Assembly: GCA_904501955.1 (NCBI GenBank)
Contig: CAJGCY010000065.1
Span: 1 to 13,262 of the forward strand
Source: an uncultured Akkermansia sp.
GTDB lineage: Bacteria; Verrucomicrobiota; Verrucomicrobiia; Verrucomicrobiales; Akkermansiaceae
Length of the DNA: 13,262 nt
Direction: 5' to 3'
In this document: positions 1 through 7,189 of the stretch, one piece after another
How the letters are laid out: every line of letters begins with the position of its first letter
Position numbering within the stretch: the stretch's first letter is position 1
The notes under the pieces: generated by a model
Seen by the model: only the letters and a program-made list of their open reading frames with translations
Database searches by the model: none
Told to the model about the DNA's origin: nothing
Position numbers and translations under genes: made by a program

Positions 1-263
1 CGCATTTGTTTTTGTGGCCTTTTCCCGGGGTTTGGGGCTTCGAGTCTTCGCTTTCTACGCCCTCACAGGCCGCCCCTTACGGGGCTCCCGTCTTCGCGTC
101 TCGCTTCGCTCGCTTGCTACGCCGTGGCAGGCCACCGCCGGGCTATTTTATACCGCCCCTCCGGGGCTCAAAATTCCGCTCGCCTGTGGCTCGCAATCGC
201 CCCTCCAAATTTTGATTTATCGAACGGTTTGGCATCAACTGAAAATTTAAACCGCGCGTTCGG
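1..263 (+). repeat. Modular intergenic repeat, copy 1
   Basis: Non-coding stretch built from modules that recur elsewhere in the window. Positions 1-19 match the minus strand of 6713-6731 with two differences. Positions 72-85 form a 5-bp hairpin (GCCCC, loop TTAC, GGGGC). Positions 132-183 are the 52-nt core, starting CCACCGCCGGGC, containing a GCCCC/GGGGC hairpin at 155-167 and ending ATTCCGCTCGC. Positions 214-223 carry the tail word GATTTATCGA. The element seems to end near 263 at a short CCG...CGG hairpin (252-263). Between 86 and 131 it has extra sequence not seen in the other copies. The left end may continue outside the window. It ends 23 nt before the hairpin that follows der. Short ORFs across it are translations of the repeat and are not taken as genes. 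Its function is unknown. Confidence 0.8.
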
Positions 264-285
264 ACTTCCTTGCCCTGATAACACT

Positions 286-318
286 GCCCCCGCCGGCACG
301 GGGGTGCGGGCGGGGGGC
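286..318 (-). terminator. GC-rich hairpin downstream of der, probable terminator
   Basis: Nested inverted repeat: GCCCCCGCC (286-294) pairs with GGCGGGGG-GC (309-318, one bulged G), and inside it GCAC (296-299) pairs with GTGC (304-307) around a GGGG loop. It lies 22 nt past the der stop codon in the direction of transcription. There is no clear U-run after it on the minus strand, so it may act as an mRNA 3'-end stabiliser or a Rho-assisted end rather than a classical intrinsic terminator. Confidence 0.5.
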
Positions 319-340
319 GGGGAAATCGCTGTGTGTGCTT

Positions 341-1756
341 TTAGGTATTGCGCACGCGTGAGCGCGGGGAGAGGACGATGGGTACACCGGCAGCCTTGAT
401 GCGGGAGCGAATGGTGTTGCGCAGGTAGGCGGCGTAGCTGTCCGTGAGCAGGCGCTTGTCATTCACAAAGAGCACATAGGTGGGCACGGGGATGGTGGTG
501 TACTTCTCGTTAATCGCCGTGGTGGCGTAGAAGAGCTTGAGGCGCTTCTTGAGCACGCGGTGCTGCCCGGGCGGGTTCATCTCCATAGCGCGCTGCAGCA
601 GGCGGTTGAGCTCGCCGGTGCCGGGCATGTTCAGCGCCTCGGAGCGCACGCGCGCGATGGATTTGAAGATGGAGGGCATGCCCTCCCCGAGCTTCGCGGA
701 GACAATGGCGATGGGCGCGTAATCCAAGAAGAAGAGGTTCTCTTTGATGTGCTCCTTCACGGCATCCTTGCGGGCGGAGAGGGGGGCATCCGGGCAGTAG
801 AGGTCGAACTTGTTGACGATGATGATGCAGGGCTTGCTCTCCTTCGCGATGATGGAGCCAATGCGGCGGTCCTGCTGGGTGACGCCGGCGGACATGTCGA
901 TGACGAGCAGGCAGATGTCCGAGCGGCGGATGGCTTTCTCACTGCGCATGGCGGAGAACACCTCCACCGAGGTGTCGCGCTTGGAGCGCGGGCGCATGCC
1001 GGCGGTGTCGATGAGCACGTAGGGCTGGTCCTCGCGCGTGTAGGGAATGTCGATGGCGTCGCGAGTGGTGCCTGCTACGTCGGACACGATGGTGCGCTTG
1101 TCATTCAAAATGGCATTCACCAGTGAAGATTTGCCGGCATTCGGGCGGCCGACGATGGCCACGCGGATGGGGGAGTCGGCGGTGACCTCCTCGCGGTCCG
1201 GCTCATCCTCCGGGGTGGCGGAGGGGTCCGCCTCTGCCTGCACGGGGGTGGCGCCCAGCGCCTTGAGCTGGCGGTTGAGCTTGTCCGCCAGCGTGGCAAA
1301 GCCACGGCCATGCGCGGCGGAGGTAAACACGTAGTCAGAGAACCCGAGCTCCGCGAACTCGCCGAGGTTGAGCTCCTGCTTCTCCGTGTCCGCCTTGTTC
1401 AGCACGAGCAGCACGGGTACCTCGCTCTTGTGCAGGCGGGTGGCGATGGTCTTGTCGATGGGGGTGAGGTGGTCTCGGCAGTCGCAGACGAACATGATGT
1501 AGTCCGCCGCTGCCAGGGCGATGTCCGCCTCACGCTGCACCTGGGTGGCAAAGCCGTCATCCAGCGTGGAGCCGATGCCGCCGGTGTCCACCACCAGCGC
1601 ATCATAATCCGTGATGCGGCAGGGGGCGCTCAGGCGGTCACGGGTGACACCCGGTTGGTCATGCACGATGGCGATGCGGCGCGCTACCATGCGGTTGAAG
1701 ATGGCGGATTTGCCTACATTCGGTCGCCCGACGATGGCAATGGTGGGAGATGACAT
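341..1756 (-). CDS. der: Ribosome-assembly GTPase Der (EngA)
   Basis: Tandem GTPase needed for maturation of the 50S ribosomal subunit; acts in the cytoplasm on pre-ribosomes. The 471-residue protein shows the full Der layout. The first G domain has GRPNVGKS (10-17), DTGG (57-60), NKAD (120-123) and SAA (146-148). An acidic linker (about 175-195) follows. The second G domain has GRPNAGKS (203-210), DTAG (250-253), NKFD (315-318) and SAK (353-355). A C-terminal KH-like domain runs from about 365 to the end. Length is normal for the family. The start is set by the methionine just before the first P-loop strand; no Shine-Dalgarno sequence is visible. It is the last gene of a five-gene minus-strand run, 50 bp after a secreted protein gene, and is followed by a GC hairpin. 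Identification is secure; co-transcription with the upstream genes is inferred from spacing. Confidence 0.97.
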   Translation of the reverse strand: MSSPTIAIVGRPNVGKSAIFNRMVARRIAIVHDQPGVTRDRLSAPCRITDYDALVVDTGGIGSTLDDGFATQVQREADIALAAADYIMFVCDCRDHLTPIDKTIATRLHKSEVPVLLVLNKADTEKQELNLGEFAELGFSDYVFTSAAHGRGFATLADKLNRQLKALGATPVQAEADPSATPEDEPDREEVTADSPIRVAIVGRPNAGKSSLVNAILNDKRTIVSDVAGTTRDAIDIPYTREDQPYVLIDTAGMRPRSKRDTSVEVFSAMRSEKAIRRSDICLLVIDMSAGVTQQDRRIGSIIAKESKPCIIIVNKFDLYCPDAPLSARKDAVKEHIKENLFFLDYAPIAIVSAKLGEGMPSIFKSIARVRSEALNMPGTGELNRLLQRAMEMNPPGQHRVLKKRLKLFYATTAINEKYTTIPVPTYVLFVNDKRLLTDSYAAYLRNTIRSRIKAAGVPIVLSPRSRVRNT

Positions 1757-1806
1757 GAAGTAAAATAGATATGTTGATGTTGAATGATGAGGAGGCAGCG
1801 CCTGAA

Positions 1807-2646
1807 TCAGCGGTCGGTAATGGGGCGGTAATTATCCGTGCTGCCGGGCTTGGGCTGCTTCGCCGGTACAAGGCCGATGGGGCGAATGCCCTTGCCGGTG
1901 GTCACCAGCTCCACCGGGCCACCGGTGCGTTGGAATACCTGGTAGCTCTTACGTGCGCCGTCCGCACCCATCACGGAGTAGGTGAAGTAGGTGGGGGTGG
2001 ACTGGCAGAGCACGTGGAGGTTCTGCCCGCGGTCCATCATAATGCGCGGGTTCATGAAGTTGAGGTATTGCCCCATGTAGCAGGCGCCTACCACGGCACC
2101 GGAGTCCGCGTTCACCACTTGCCCGAAGAGGCAATCCTTATCGCCCGCACGCATCATCTTGACGTGCATCTTCAGGCGGCGCCCTCGGTTCTGGATGTCG
2201 AAGGTTTTCACCGTGCCACCGTTGGAGAGGGTGAAGGTGGCGCGGGGGGAGCTATAGGTGGTCTGCATGTCCGGCATGCGTACGGTGCCGACAATGCGGT
2301 ACACGCCGTCTTTGTTGAAGTGGAAGAAGGGGCGCAGGTTCACCACTACCTTTTTGGCGGAGCCGGCGTTGATGACGGTTTTGGAGAAGACGGGCACCAC
2401 CTTGGGCGGCAGGGGCTGTGAGGAGCCGCTGCGCGTCACGGTGAAGTGCAGCCAGGGGCGGTCCGGGGTGTTGTCCAGCACGAGCACGGTGTCCGTGTTG
2501 TTGGAGATTTTGAGCTCCAGCTGCACGTTTTCACCGACGAGGAACTGGCCGCGCACGGGGGTAACGCGCACATCCACCTGGGCGGAGGCTTGGCCTGCCA
2601 GCATGAGGCAGAAGATGGCGACGATGAGTGTGATGATGTTTTTCAT
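1807..2646 (-). CDS. Secreted beta-rich protein, function unknown
   Basis: Not recognised as a named family. The 279-residue protein begins with a clear signal peptide (MKN, hydrophobic stretch 4-18, cleavage probably after ASA at 20-22), so the mature protein starts near Q23 and lies outside the cytoplasm. Residues 24-145 alternate hydrophobic and polar positions (VDVRVTPVRGQFLVGENVQL, then VYRIVGTVRMP), as in an Ig-like or similar beta-sandwich domain. Residues 150-250 look like a second beta-rich unit with three cysteines (172, 189, 214). There is no membrane segment after the signal peptide and no lipobox. The gene lies 28 bp downstream of the pseudokinase/FGE-like gene and 50 bp upstream of der, so it is probably in the same transcript. 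A role as the extracytoplasmic partner of the membrane proteins encoded upstream is inference only. Confidence 0.85.
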   Translation of the reverse strand: MKNIITLIVAIFCLMLAGQASAQVDVRVTPVRGQFLVGENVQLELKISNNTDTVLVLDNTPDRPWLHFTVTRSGSSQPLPPKVVPVFSKTVINAGSAKKVVVNLRPFFHFNKDGVYRIVGTVRMPDMQTTYSSPRATFTLSNGGTVKTFDIQNRGRRLKMHVKMMRAGDKDCLFGQVVNADSGAVVGACYMGQYLNFMNPRIMMDRGQNLHVLCQSTPTYFTYSVMGADGARKSYQVFQRTGGPVELVTTGKGIRPIGLVPAKQPKPGSTDNYRPITDR

Positions 2647-2674
2647 AAAACGGAGTGTAGGTTAAGGGGGGTGT

Positions 2675-4087
2675 TTAAGATTCAGGTGTTGCTGCCGGGT
2701 ACACCAAACGTGCCCCGTACAGGTGTGACTTGGTGGCGCGGTCCGCCTCCAGCACAGGCGGGCCGGCGGGGGAGAGCAAGATGTAGCCCTCCGCAAACAG
2801 GGTGGTGGCATTGCGCTTGCCGGTGGTCCACTCATGCTGAGTGCCGGTAGCGCCACCCTCACGGTGTGCTGCTTGCAGTAGCTCTGCTCCGGGCAACTTG
2901 GCCTTGTAGTAGCGGGCGCATACCAGCGCATTCCAATAGCTCAGCCCACGCACGGGGGAGTCCTCGGTGAGCAACTCACCGCGGTATTTTACACCGCTGC
3001 GGGTGGCCTTGAGTTGCTGCTCCCATTCAAACGGCGTGTGGTTGGTGCAGTTTTGCGGTACGTCTTTGTTGAGCTGGCGGCGGCGTTCTTTGGGGATGCG
3101 GTCCGGGTTGTTCATGGCCTCCAAGAACTCCTTGTACTCGCGGATGCTCACCGGCTGCGCCGCCACTCGCACCGCGCTGTTGCCACTGCGGCAGTGTATG
3201 TAGGTGCCGTCATTCGGCGGCAGCGGGGGTACCTCATCCGGGGCGCTCAGGCAGCCTGCTATGCCGCAAATCACGGTGGTCAGGGCAGCTGCCGCCCCCA
3301 TCCAAATGTAGCGCTGCATTCTGCGGCGTTCGCGCTTGCTTTCGCGCACAATGGCGCCGCGCGTCTTGGTGCGCATGCCGCTCACGTGCTCTGCGCGCAG
3401 TTGGGGGGTAAGTTGCTCGCAGATGGTGGTGGCAGTGGTGGATATGCCCTCCCAGTCCAAGCGCTGGCCTTCGTAGCCCTCCGCAATCCAGCTGACCAAG
3501 GTGGCCACGCGGCTTTGGCCGGGCACGCCGTTTTGCGGCAGCACGGGTTTGAGTGCAGCGGCCAAGCCATCCATTTGTTTGGCGGTGAGCTCGGCACTGT
3601 GCTCACCTGCCAGCACGGGGGAGAGGAAGCTGACCTCCTCTTTGCCACTCATGAAGATGCTGTCTGCAGAGAGGGGACCTGCTGCCACATTTTGCTCCGC
3701 CGCGTTGCGGTACAAATCCACCGCAGCCTGTATGACGGCGCACACCTGCATGGGGCTCAGGCTGCGCTTCTCTTGCGCCAGTTTGGTGAGGTTGAACCCA
3801 TCCGGCCGCTCCAGGGTGACGTACCAAATCTCATCCGACACCATGGACTCGAACACCTGGCTCACGTGCGGCAGGTGCACCGCTACGCGTGCGCGCACGT
3901 TGGAGAGGAAGCTCTCCACCTCCGTCGCGCTGCATCCTTCAGAGTTGAGCACCTCCACCAGCACACCGCGCTCTACATGGCTTTGGGTCGCCAAGTACAG
4001 GGTAGTGGTGGCATTGCGCCCAATCTCGCGCGTAAGGGTGTACACCCCCAAGCGGGTGGGCAGATGCTGGAAATCAGGTTTTGCCAT
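2675..4087 (-). CDS. Pseudokinase - TM - FGE/SUMF1-like fusion protein
   Basis: 470 residues in three parts. Residues 12-160 resemble the N-lobe and catalytic region of a bacterial Ser/Thr kinase, but key residues are gone. The glycine loop reads EIGRNATTTLYLA (21-33). The ATP-binding lysine of VAIK is replaced by E45 (VLVEVL, 42-47). The HRD loop is replaced by AGP (136-138) before LSADSIF. DFG is replaced by SPV (156-158). A basic stretch (about 240-259) precedes one membrane segment (260-280). Residues 308-463 resemble the formylglycine-generating-enzyme/sulfatase-modifying fold: PVSIREYKEFLEA (312-324), PVRGLSYWNA (378-387), KLPGAELLQAAHREGG (397-412), EWTTG (419-423) and YGARLV (457-462). 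That part is short for the family, and I see no paired catalytic cysteines. Active kinase-FGE fusions are known from Planctomycetes and Verrucomicrobia; this looks like a non-catalytic relative. Domain calls are by eye. Gaps to its neighbours are 28 and 30 bp. Confidence 0.85.
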   Translation of the reverse strand: MAKPDFQHLPTRLGVYTLTREIGRNATTTLYLATQSHVERGVLVEVLNSEGCSATEVESFLSNVRARVAVHLPHVSQVFESMVSDEIWYVTLERPDGFNLTKLAQEKRSLSPMQVCAVIQAAVDLYRNAAEQNVAAGPLSADSIFMSGKEEVSFLSPVLAGEHSAELTAKQMDGLAAALKPVLPQNGVPGQSRVATLVSWIAEGYEGQRLDWEGISTTATTICEQLTPQLRAEHVSGMRTKTRGAIVRESKRERRRMQRYIWMGAAAALTTVICGIAGCLSAPDEVPPLPPNDGTYIHCRSGNSAVRVAAQPVSIREYKEFLEAMNNPDRIPKERRRQLNKDVPQNCTNHTPFEWEQQLKATRSGVKYRGELLTEDSPVRGLSYWNALVCARYYKAKLPGAELLQAAHREGGATGTQHEWTTGKRNATTLFAEGYILLSPAGPPVLEADRATKSHLYGARLVYPAATPES

Positions 4088-4117
4088 GTTGTGTGCTTTG
4101 TGGTTCGGGGTGAGGTG

Positions 4118-5623
4118 TTATTCGGAGGGGTCCAGCTCTTCAATGAACTTTGAGAAGGGCGTGACGGGGTCGCCGTTTTCGTCCGTTTCAGGCGTTGTGG
4201 TGTCATCCGTCGCTTCCACCGGTGTGTCCGCGGGGGTGTCCGTATCATCCGCCACGGGGGTGGCTGTTTCGTACTCGGTGTCATCCATGGGGGCAAGGCC
4301 ATCATCCGGCAGCAGGGCGGCGGCGGGTGCGGAGGTCTTGCGGGTTGCCTCACGTGCGGTGAGTATTTGCTCATGCAAGATGAGGGCGCTGGGGTTGCTG
4401 ATGCAGTCTATGGGCTCGCCCTTGTACATGAACTTGGCGGTGAAGCCGTAGTAGGTCATCTCACCGTAGGCGTCTTTCTCCTCGCGGGAGAGCGGTGGCA
4501 GGTTGAAGGTGACGAGTATGTTCTCCTCGTTGTCGCTCCAGTCTTGTTTCTCATTCTCCCACATCACGGTGGGGTCTATGGGCGAGAAGCGAATCTTGCG
4601 CTCATTCACCAGCACGAAGAATTGGATGTGGATGTAGATATCCTGCGGGGAGAGCTCCGTCTCCGGTGCCACGAGGATGGGTATGCGCATGCTCACGCGC
4701 TCACCCACCTCCGGGTCCGTGGTGTGGCTATGCGTGTAAGGCCCGAAGGAGAGCTTGCCGCGCAGGTCGGAGGGCTGGTCAAAGCCGTAGGTCAGGCGGC
4801 GTGAGGCGCGCTCAAAGTATTTGCCTGCCTTGCTGCGCATGTTGAACACCTTCGTGTAGTACTCACGCGCCTTGGCGGGGTTCATCAACTTATCGAACGC
4901 CATGCCGTAGTAGTACAGCAGGGCGGGGTGGTCATCTTTCAGCAGGCTTGCTTCCTCGAAGTGCAATATGCAGTTGCGCACATCTCCCGCCACCAGGGCG
5001 GCTATGCCTGCGCGTATCAGGCGGTCCAGCTCTTCCGCATCCTCCTCGCTCAGCGCACTGCTTTCTGCACCGTCCGCCGCAGGGGCGGTGTCGCTGCCGG
5101 CCTCCGTCGGCTCCGGGGTGGCAGGGGTGCCGGCCTCCGCTCCGGGGGTGCTCACTACATCTCCGGTCTCATCATACACCAGTGAGCCTACATCCGCCGG
5201 TCGCAGCGGGGGCGGTGCGTTGTGATCCGTTACCGTGTCTTGCCGGGGGGAGGGCTCATTCGTGGGCGCAGCGCCTATGCCGGCGGACCCGGAGTACATG
5301 GAGCCCGCGAAGCCCACGGCTTGATCCAGCGCTTTCTCCAGCTGGTCAGCGCGGCGGGTGGCCTCCAGGCTTTGTTGGCGGGCGGTGTCCAGCTCGCGGC
5401 GCAGGGCTTCCACCTCAGGCGGTGGGGCAAGGGAGTACAAGCGCTGCACCAAGCCCACGCTCAGCGTGCCGAGCTCTGCCGTGATGACACCCAGCAGGGC
5501 AACAAGCACGAACCGGCGGGAGCACAATGCCCTCGCCGTGCGTGCCACAAAGCCCTGCTGCTTGCCTTGCGCTTGCTCAGGCTCCTGTTGCGGAGTCTTT
5601 GCTGTCTGTTGCTTCGTACTCAA
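4118..5623 (-). CDS. One-pass membrane protein with coiled coil and TPR-like region
   Basis: Not recognised as a named family. The 501 residues divide clearly. A Gln/Lys-rich cytoplasmic N-terminus (1-36) ends in RR before a membrane segment (about 38-59). Residues 69-102 look like a coiled coil (PEVEALRRELDTARQQSLEA and on). A low-complexity Pro/Ala/Thr/Glu linker spans about 115-190. A helical region (195-280) reads like two or three degenerate TPRs (LIRAGIAALVAGDVRNCILHF, then ALLYYYGMAFDKLMNPAKAR). A beta-rich domain (288-425) follows, then a very acidic Asp/Thr/Pro tail (440-501). The start ATG lies inside the 3' end of the upstream gene, giving a 47-bp overlap. A later GTG start (V26, near 5548) would remove the overlap and still keep the membrane segment. 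The gene is 30 bp upstream of the pseudokinase gene, so the two proteins are probably made together at the membrane. Confidence 0.85.
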   Translation of the reverse strand: MSTKQQTAKTPQQEPEQAQGKQQGFVARTARALCSRRFVLVALLGVITAELGTLSVGLVQRLYSLAPPPEVEALRRELDTARQQSLEATRRADQLEKALDQAVGFAGSMYSGSAGIGAAPTNEPSPRQDTVTDHNAPPPLRPADVGSLVYDETGDVVSTPGAEAGTPATPEPTEAGSDTAPAADGAESSALSEEDAEELDRLIRAGIAALVAGDVRNCILHFEEASLLKDDHPALLYYYGMAFDKLMNPAKAREYYTKVFNMRSKAGKYFERASRRLTYGFDQPSDLRGKLSFGPYTHSHTTDPEVGERVSMRIPILVAPETELSPQDIYIHIQFFVLVNERKIRFSPIDPTVMWENEKQDWSDNEENILVTFNLPPLSREEKDAYGEMTYYGFTAKFMYKGEPIDCISNPSALILHEQILTAREATRKTSAPAAALLPDDGLAPMDDTEYETATPVADDTDTPADTPVEATDDTTTPETDENGDPVTPFSKFIEELDPSE

Positions 5624-6392
5624 CGATGTCTCCTTTGTAAAGGGCGAGCACGGCCTGCATGAAGGCCTCCGCAGGCTCGCCTTTTTCCTTGTTAAAACCG
5701 CCGTAGGTCATGCCGTCCACCTTTATCTTTTTTCCTTTCACGGTGAAATAGGCCACGCCCTTGAATCCGGTGCCCCACTGGCGGAGGTCCACCAGCTCTA
5801 TGTCCGCCACGCGGAACTTCTCACCGGCGGCCGTCACCTCATCCCCACGCAGGGCAAGCTCGCGATTCTTAGTGCGCACCACGTAGTAAAGCCCCAGTGC
5901 CACCAGCAGCAGCCCCAAGCAGCCCATGATGCACTGCTCGCGCATGGCGCCCTCATCATACGGGTGCTCGCCGGGTTTGATGGGCAGCTGCCTGCGCTCC
6001 GTGTATTTTTGCCAGCAGTCCGCCCAGTTCTTCATTTGAGCCAAGTCCAGCACCTCCGGCGGGCAGGCCACAGTTGCCTCCGTGTTCTCAGGCAGCGGGT
6101 AGAGCTTGTCGCCCAGCTTCATGGCAGGCTTCCCTTCCGCATCTTGCTCTGCCTGCAGCAGCGGTTGCTTCTCCAAGCGGCTGCGCCACACCGCGGCGTC
6201 CGTCTCTTTATTCGCCAGCGCTCCCAAGTCCGCAAAGGCCTTGTAGCTGCAGATAACTTCGTTCTTCTCCCGGTACCCTATCATCCCATCATAGAAAAAC
6301 CACAGGGCAAACCCGAAACAAGCCACCAGCACGATACCGAATCTCACGAAGGTATCCGCCGTTGCTTTACAAATGATATCTTTTTGGCTCAT
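5577..6392 (-). CDS. Two-pass membrane protein with PH-like C-terminal domain
   Basis: Not recognised as a named family. First gene of the five-gene run. Numbering from the longer start at 6410 (277 residues), a first membrane segment lies at about 23-40 (FGIVLVACFGFALWFFYDG), an intervening loop of about 120 residues at 41-159 with four cysteines, and a second membrane segment at about 160-178. A cytosolic C-terminal part (180-265) has alternating strands and a final helix (AEAFMQAVLALYKG), which recalls a PH-like fold. That resemblance is weak and by eye. I chose the second methionine (6392, MSQKDI) because promoter-like sequence at 6406-6433 would place the first ATG upstream of the transcript start; the start at 6410 remains possible. 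The 3' end overlaps the next gene by 47 bp. Confidence 0.8.
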   Translation of the reverse strand: MSQKDIICKATADTFVRFGIVLVACFGFALWFFYDGMIGYREKNEVICSYKAFADLGALANKETDAAVWRSRLEKQPLLQAEQDAEGKPAMKLGDKLYPLPENTEATVACPPEVLDLAQMKNWADCWQKYTERRQLPIKPGEHPYDEGAMREQCIMGCLGLLLVALGLYYVVRTKNRELALRGDEVTAAGEKFRVADIELVDLRQWGTGFKGVAYFTVKGKKIKVDGMTYGGFNKEKGEPAEAFMQAVLALYKGDIVEYEATDSKDSATGA

Positions 6393-6405
6393 GTGCCTAT
6401 ACTTT

Positions 6406-6433
6406 AGCATATTTTACCCCGCATAGCCAACAA
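6406..6433 (-). promoter_or_regulatory. Possible promoter of the five-gene run
   Basis: On the minus strand, TTGTTG (6433-6428) and TATGCT (6411-6406) are separated by 16 nt, a fair sigma-70-type match just before the first gene. If used, transcription starts around 6399 and the mRNA leader before the 6392 ATG is only a few nucleotides. TTGGCT/TAAAGT with an 18-nt gap overlaps it and is an alternative. AT-rich sequence can give such matches by chance. Confidence 0.35.
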
Positions 6434-6510
6434 AAAATGCTGCTCCCTCCGCTGATGGCGGAAATTTCTATTCCCCTCCCATCTGCTTTCCTCCCGATTA
6501 ACCCGAGTTT

Positions 6511-6750
6511 GCGAGCGGAATTCAGAGCCCCGTCAGGGGCGAAAGACAGTAGCCGCGTTACCACCGGTGGCCCTGAGCGATAAATCGGAAGTTGAAGGGG
6601 CGGATGATGGGGGAATTTTTGCGAGCGTAAGCGAGCCTAGATTTGAGCCCCGGAGGGGCGCTATAAAATAGCCCGGCGGTGGAGCCCCGTAAGGGGCGGA
6701 ACCCCGGGAACCGGCCACAAATATAAATGCGAACCCCGGAGGGGTGGCAT
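6511..6750 (-). repeat. Modular intergenic repeat, copy 2 (reverse orientation)
   Basis: Reads on the minus strand. From its 5' end it has a CCCC/GGGG hairpin (6733-6745), the 19-nt start module (6713-6731, matching 1-19), a hairpin GCCCC-loop-GGGGC (6684-6697) and the 52-nt core (6631-6682). The tail word GATTTATCG follows (6578-6586), then a second, longer variant of the core (6511-6570, 60 nt). That variant has GGCTACTGTCTTTC where the other core has GGGCTATTTTATA. Copy 2 therefore carries two cores and is composite. It faces copy 3 as an inverted pair. It contains no believable gene. Confidence 0.8.
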
Positions 6751-6767
6751 AAAGCGAGGCACAAAAT

Positions 6768-6790
6768 ACGGCATTGTTTCAAAATGCCGT
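6768..6790. other. Perfect 8-bp hairpin between repeat copies 2 and 3
   Basis: ACGGCATT (6768-6775) and AATGCCGT (6783-6790) are perfect inverted repeats around a 7-nt loop. On the minus strand it is followed by ATTTTG, a short T-rich run, so it could stop transcription in that direction; it could also be the centre of the large inverted pair of repeats. It falls between the two copies and matches neither of them. Confidence 0.45.
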
Positions 6791-6856
6791 TAACATTATA
6801 AAACACGCTCCCACAACGGCTCGGAGCTCCGCTTCGCTACGGTCCTCGCCATTATA

Positions 6857-7091
6857 TGTCGGCCTACGCTGCGTCGCTTCGCTCCGTCGCTCCGGGCTCA
6901 ATTTTCTTTTTTTTACGCTACCCCGGGGTTCCGCGGCTTCGCCGCTCCACCGCCGGGCTATTTTATACCGCCCCTCCGGGGCTCTGAATTCCGCTCGCTT
7001 GCGCTCGCAAATTATTCAACAAATCACCCCTTCAACTTCCGATTTATCGAGCCGGGTGCAATCAATTAAAAATGTAAACCGAGCTATTCGG
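6857..7091 (+). repeat. Modular intergenic repeat, copy 3
   Basis: Plus-strand copy. It starts with a 43-nt module (6857-6899, TGTCGGCCTACGC ... CTCCGGGCT) shared with copy 4, then a T-rich stretch, then CCCCGGGGTT (6921-6930). Next is a hairpin GCGGC-TTC-GCCGC (6933-6945) at the place where copies 1 and 2 have GCCCC/GGGGC. The 52-nt core lies at 6947-6998, the tail word GATTTATCGA at 7041-7050, and the end is at a CCGA/TCGG hairpin (7079-7091). Its tail (GATTTATCGA ... AAACCG) aligns with that of copy 1. It ends 35 nt before the terminator of pssA. It contains no believable gene. Confidence 0.8.
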
Positions 7092-7125
7092 TAAAAACGC
7101 TTGCAATGCGGCTGTGTTTACCGAC

Positions 7126-7161
7126 AAAACGACGGTTTCCGCATGGGGAAACCGTCGTTTT
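7126..7161 (-). terminator. Strong intrinsic terminator after pssA
   Basis: A perfect 15-bp inverted repeat (7126-7140 with 7147-7161) around a 6-nt loop. The arms begin AAAACGACGG and end CCGTCGTTTT, so a U-run is built into the stem in both directions and it could work bidirectionally. It begins 28 nt past the pssA stop codon, the right place to end the alaS-pssA transcript. Confidence 0.85.
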
Positions 7162-7189
7162 GTGAATTTTCTTCTTGCGCGCGCGAGGA

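Noticed and set aside
3014..4153. Long plus-strand open frame (379 codons) opposite the pseudokinase gene
   Set aside because: Antisense to a coherent protein with domains and a membrane segment; its translation is His/Ala/Leu-rich without any domain pattern. The same applies to the long plus-strand frames at 1771-2421, 3501-4451, 5358-6407 and 8806-9813.
6511..7091. CRISPR array
   Set aside because: Repeats are few, in both orientations, imperfect, and not separated by regular unique spacers; no cas gene is present.
6774..7094. Short open frames inside the repeats (also at 6-250, 124-399, 6558-6806 and 12783-13109)
   Set aside because: Their translations simply repeat the module sequence (for example RRAILYRPSGA in 124-399 and 6774-7094), lie on whichever strand is open, and have no initiation context.
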